Part shown: positions 6,609 through 9,095 of the stretch, piece after piece
Position numbering within the stretch: position 1 is the first letter of the stretch
Layout of the letters: each line of letters starts with the position of its first letter
Assembly (NCBI GenBank): GCA_013042765.1
Contig: JABDPP010000013.1
Location: 1-9,095, forward strand
Reading direction: 5' to 3'
Length of the DNA stretch: 9,095 bases
From: Litoreibacter sp.
GTDB taxonomy: Bacteria; Pseudomonadota; Alphaproteobacteria; Rhodobacterales; Rhodobacteraceae
Position numbers and translations under genes: made by a program
Notes under the pieces: generated by a model
Seen by the model: the letters and a program-made list of their open reading frames with translations, nothing else
The model's database searches: none
What the model was told of the DNA's origin: nothing

Positions 6609-7985
6609 ATGCTGTTAAACGGTTCGATCGCAGTCGCTGCCATAGCGCTGTTTTTCTATTTCGCCGCCCGCAGTCGCGCTCTCTCCGTGGTGAATGGAGA
6701 AGTCTACTCGCTTCATTCCAGACCGAACTATCACGGCCTTTACGCCCTTCTGGTGTCCGCGCTCGGCGGCATGGCGGTTCTTCTTGTCGTTGGCACGGTC
6801 TGGGGTCAGCTGATCGAGCAGGGCCTCGTCACTGATGTCTATGAAGCAAACCCGGACCTCTCCCCGATCGAGGTTGAGCTGGTCCTGTCGGACGCTCACG
6901 CGATCGCCGAAGGGGGCCTTGCCTCCAAGACCGACCCGCTGCGCGAAGAAATCGCGGCGACCTTCAAGACACAATCTGCCCTGCATCGCACCGGAACGCT
7001 GGTGTTGACAGTGGGCCTTGCCCTGCTGCTCGGCGCGTGGTCGTACCGCTCTGTCGCGGCTGGCTGGAGGGCCCGCAACAAATCGGAGGCCATTATCGAG
7101 CGCCTGATGCTCGCCATGGCTGTGATTGCGGTCCTGACGACGGTCGGCATCGTGATGTCACTGATCTTCGAGACGCTGAATTTCTTCGACAATATCGAGT
7201 GGCGTGTCGATAAGTACCTGTTCGGGACCAACTGGAGCCCGCTTTCCGGGGTTCAGGCTGGCAAGCTCGACCCCGACAAGGTCGGCGCGGTGCCGCTTTT
7301 CGCCGGCACCCTTCTGATCACCATCATCGCGATCCTCGTGGCCGCCCCGATCGGGCTCTTTGCCGCGATCTACCTCAGTGAATTCGCCGGCCCGCGCGTG
7401 CGCGCCTGGACCAAGCCGATGCTGGAGATCCTCGCCGGTATCCCGACCGTGGTGTACGGCTTTTTCGCCGCGATCACGCTGGCACCCTTCCTGCGCAATT
7501 CCGGTGAGGCGATCGGGCTTTCTATCGCGTCTGAATCAGCGCTGGCCGCAGGCATTGTCATGGGCATCATGATCATCCCGTTCATCTCGTCGCTCTCCGA
7601 CGACGTGATCAACTCCGTGCCGCAATCGCTGCGTGACGGCTCATACGGGCTGGGGGCCACCAAGGCGGAAACGATCCGCCAGGTCGTGCTGCCCGCGGCC
7701 CTGCCGGGGATCGTGTCGGCCGTGCTTCTGGGGATTTCCCGCGCTGTGGGCGAAACCATGATCGTGGTGATGGCCGCGGGGCAGGGCGCCAACCTGACCG
7801 CTAACCCTCTGGAAGCGGTGACAACCGTCACGGTGCAGATCGTGATGCTGATCACAGGCGACACCGAAGCCTCCACGGCCGCCGGTCCCGCCTTCACGCT
7901 TGGCTTCACGCTGTTCTGCGTGACCCTGCTGATGAACATCGTCGCGCAGCGCATCGTGCGCCGCTACCGTGAACTTTACGACTAG
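6609..7985 (+). CDS. pstC: Phosphate ABC transporter permease PstC, extended form
   Basis: PstC pairs with PstA to form the inner-membrane channel for phosphate, driven by the PstB ATPase. At 458 residues it is well over 100 longer than E. coli PstC (about 320). The extra part is N-terminal: hydrophobic segments near 5-21, 44-68 and 127-150, with a polar acidic stretch at about 69-126 between the last two. This corresponds to the N-terminal domain (DUF3708-like) known from some proteobacterial PstC proteins. The standard permease core follows, with a membrane helix at about 167-190 and a BPD_transp_1 region at about 229-455. That region includes AGIPTVVYGFFA, the EAA-type coupling loop DGSYGLGATKAETIRQVVLP near 343-362, and SRAVGET at 377-383. 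AAGGA and GAGG just upstream support the ATG at 6609. The stop precedes pstA by only 11 nt, so the two are co-translated from one message. Confidence 0.94.
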   Translation: MLLNGSIAVAAIALFFYFAARSRALSVVNGEVYSLHSRPNYHGLYALLVSALGGMAVLLVVGTVWGQLIEQGLVTDVYEANPDLSPIEVELVLSDAHAIAEGGLASKTDPLREEIAATFKTQSALHRTGTLVLTVGLALLLGAWSYRSVAAGWRARNKSEAIIERLMLAMAVIAVLTTVGIVMSLIFETLNFFDNIEWRVDKYLFGTNWSPLSGVQAGKLDPDKVGAVPLFAGTLLITIIAILVAAPIGLFAAIYLSEFAGPRVRAWTKPMLEILAGIPTVVYGFFAAITLAPFLRNSGEAIGLSIASESALAAGIVMGIMIIPFISSLSDDVINSVPQSLRDGSYGLGATKAETIRQVVLPAALPGIVSAVLLGISRAVGETMIVVMAAGQGANLTANPLEAVTTVTVQIVMLITGDTEASTAAGPAFTLGFTLFCVTLLMNIVAQRIVRRYRELYD

Positions 7986-7996
7986 GGGCGGCGACA

Positions 7997-9095
7997 ATGG
8001 TTGACATGACTTCCCTCACAGAGATGCATTCCGGACCGGGTGCAACCGCGCGGATCCGCCGGCGTCGCTGGGCTGAGACACGGCTGAAAATCTACGGCAT
8101 CCTCGCCATCTTCCTGGCAGGCGCCGCACTTGTGGCGCTGCTCTCCTCGGTCGTGGGCAAAGCCGTGGGCGCGCTGAGCGAGACCTATATCACCTTCCCG
8201 ATCACAATTGATGCAGCCGAGATCGACCCGGAGAACACGGGCGATCCGGCCATTATCCGGCGGGGTGATTTCTCCGGCCTGACCAAGGACATGCTCAAGG
8301 AGCAGTTTCCCAATGCGAAAGGCCGCAAGACCCGCCGTGCGCTCTATGACCTAACCTCCTCGGGCGCCGCCTTTGAGCTGGCCGATTATGTCTCCCAGAA
8401 CCCGCAGCTGCTGGGGGAGACAATTGAATTTCGCTTCCTCGCTTCCGACGTGACCGATCTCTACCTCAAGAACGACTTCGGCAAACTCGAAGAAACGCAG
8501 GTTCAGGGCGTTCTGACAGCCGCCGAAGGCAATGATGATTGGCGCATCACCTCGACCGTCAACGATTTCTCCGCTGCGCTGCGACGGGTCAAGGGCGGGC
8601 TTTTGCTCGAGGCACAGCGAGTCCGCCGCCAGGCCGCCCTGCAGCAGAACGGGGTTCTGTTCTACGAAGAGGCGCTGGCTGGAGCGGAAACCGAAGAGGC
8701 GCGCAAGCAGGCCGAGGCGCAGCTTAGCGGACGTATCGCCGCCCGCGACAAGCTGCTGGCCCAAGCCGATGAGCTGGAGACCCGGTCGGCCGACGCTACG
8801 TCAGCGGAAGAACTGGGCGAGCAGAACCGCTCGGTCCTGATCAACGCCAATGGCGGTTGGTTCAAAGTTACCAAGATCGACAGTTCTTTTGCAGAAGCCG
8901 AAATGGTCACCGCGCCGGAAGGCCCGATCGAGAGCTCTTCGGACTGGCGGCTGATGATCACGGAGCTGCCCGAAACATCGCGCAAGATTACCGACAACCA
9001 GATCGTCTGGATCGAAACGTTGCTCGAAACGGGGCAGGTGGAGCAGGTGTTCAACACAAGGTTCTTCTCCAGCGGTGACTCTCGCGAGCCTGAAC
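7997..9095 (+). CDS. pstA: Phosphate ABC transporter permease PstA, N-terminal part; runs off the window
   Basis: The frame is open from ATG 7997 to the last base (366 codons) without a stop, so the 3' end is outside the window. An arginine-rich cytoplasmic start (RIRRRRWAE) precedes one membrane helix at about residues 32-58. A polar domain of about 300 residues follows, probably extracytoplasmic, with no second hydrophobic segment. It contains a charged, glutamine/alanine-rich stretch at about 200-276 that looks coiled-coil. The sequence ends with FFSSGDSREPE, which in long-form PstA proteins immediately precedes the permease core. This layout matches the DUF3333-type extension of PstA in alphaproteobacteria and some other groups. 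The conserved transport helices are not in view, so the call rests on this extension, the position 11 nt after pstC, and the AGGGG ribosome site at 7984-7988. In-frame ATGs at 8006 and 8024 are alternative starts. Confidence 0.88.
   Translation, partial: MVDMTSLTEMHSGPGATARIRRRRWAETRLKIYGILAIFLAGAALVALLSSVVGKAVGALSETYITFPITIDAAEIDPENTGDPAIIRRGDFSGLTKDMLKEQFPNAKGRKTRRALYDLTSSGAAFELADYVSQNPQLLGETIEFRFLASDVTDLYLKNDFGKLEETQVQGVLTAAEGNDDWRITSTVNDFSAALRRVKGGLLLEAQRVRRQAALQQNGVLFYEEALAGAETEEARKQAEAQLSGRIAARDKLLAQADELETRSADATSAEELGEQNRSVLINANGGWFKVTKIDSSFAEAEMVTAPEGPIESSSDWRLMITELPETSRKITDNQIVWIETLLETGQVEQVFNTRFFSSGDSREPE

Noticed and set aside
5468..6643. 391-codon open frame on the minus strand covering all of pstS
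   Set aside because: It is antisense to a well-supported gene, has no recognisable motif, and its composition follows the codon-position bias of pstS. Long antisense frames are common in GC-rich coding DNA.
8351..9057. Several small open frames on both strands at the right end
   Set aside because: All lie within the uninterrupted pstA frame beginning at 7997, which has a membrane anchor and the long-form PstA layout. The small frames have no features of their own.

Overview
The window is GC-rich, gene-dense chromosomal DNA with every convincing gene on the + strand. The protein families and gene order point to an alphaproteobacterium, most likely Rhodobacteraceae (Roseobacter/Paracoccus-like). 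The order is obg-proB-proA, then a phosphate-starvation locus phoR-pstS-pstC-pstA, and both Pst permeases carry long N-terminal extensions. The taxon is inferred from gene content and composition; no search was run.

Positions 1-4307 look like one tightly packed metabolic transcription unit. It starts inside obgE/cgtA (ribosome-assembly GTPase, 5' end missing). Next comes proB (glutamate 5-kinase), overlapping obgE by 13 nt, then proA (gamma-glutamyl phosphate reductase) after a 79-nt gap. ProB and ProA carry out the first two steps from glutamate to proline. A Cys/Met-metabolism PLP-dependent enzyme follows, overlapping proA by 4 nt (ATGA).

Positions 4334-9095 hold the phosphate-sensing and uptake block. 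phoR begins only 26 nt after the PLP enzyme gene and encodes a PAS-HisKA-HATPase kinase with no visible membrane segment. The 141-nt gap behind phoR carries an AT-rich array of 7-bp half-sites at 11-bp spacing that resembles tandem Pho boxes (PhoB sites). It lies directly upstream of pstS, the periplasmic phosphate-binding protein. A perfect 12-bp stem-loop without a U-tract separates pstS from pstC, as expected where a very abundant binding-protein message is set apart from its less abundant permease message. pstC is complete. pstA is open to the right edge, and only its N-terminal anchor and long extracytoplasmic domain are inside the window. pstB, phoU and phoB would be expected next but cannot be seen.

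I found no tRNA, rRNA, CRISPR array, insertion sequence, phage gene or obvious transferred segment. No intergenic stretch exceeds 300 bases. The most interesting points are the Pho-box array, the apparently soluble PhoR with no room upstream for a membrane anchor, the pstS-pstC hairpin, the extended permease domains, and the placement of phoR at the end of a proline/sulfur amino-acid unit. I see no clearly undescribed system.
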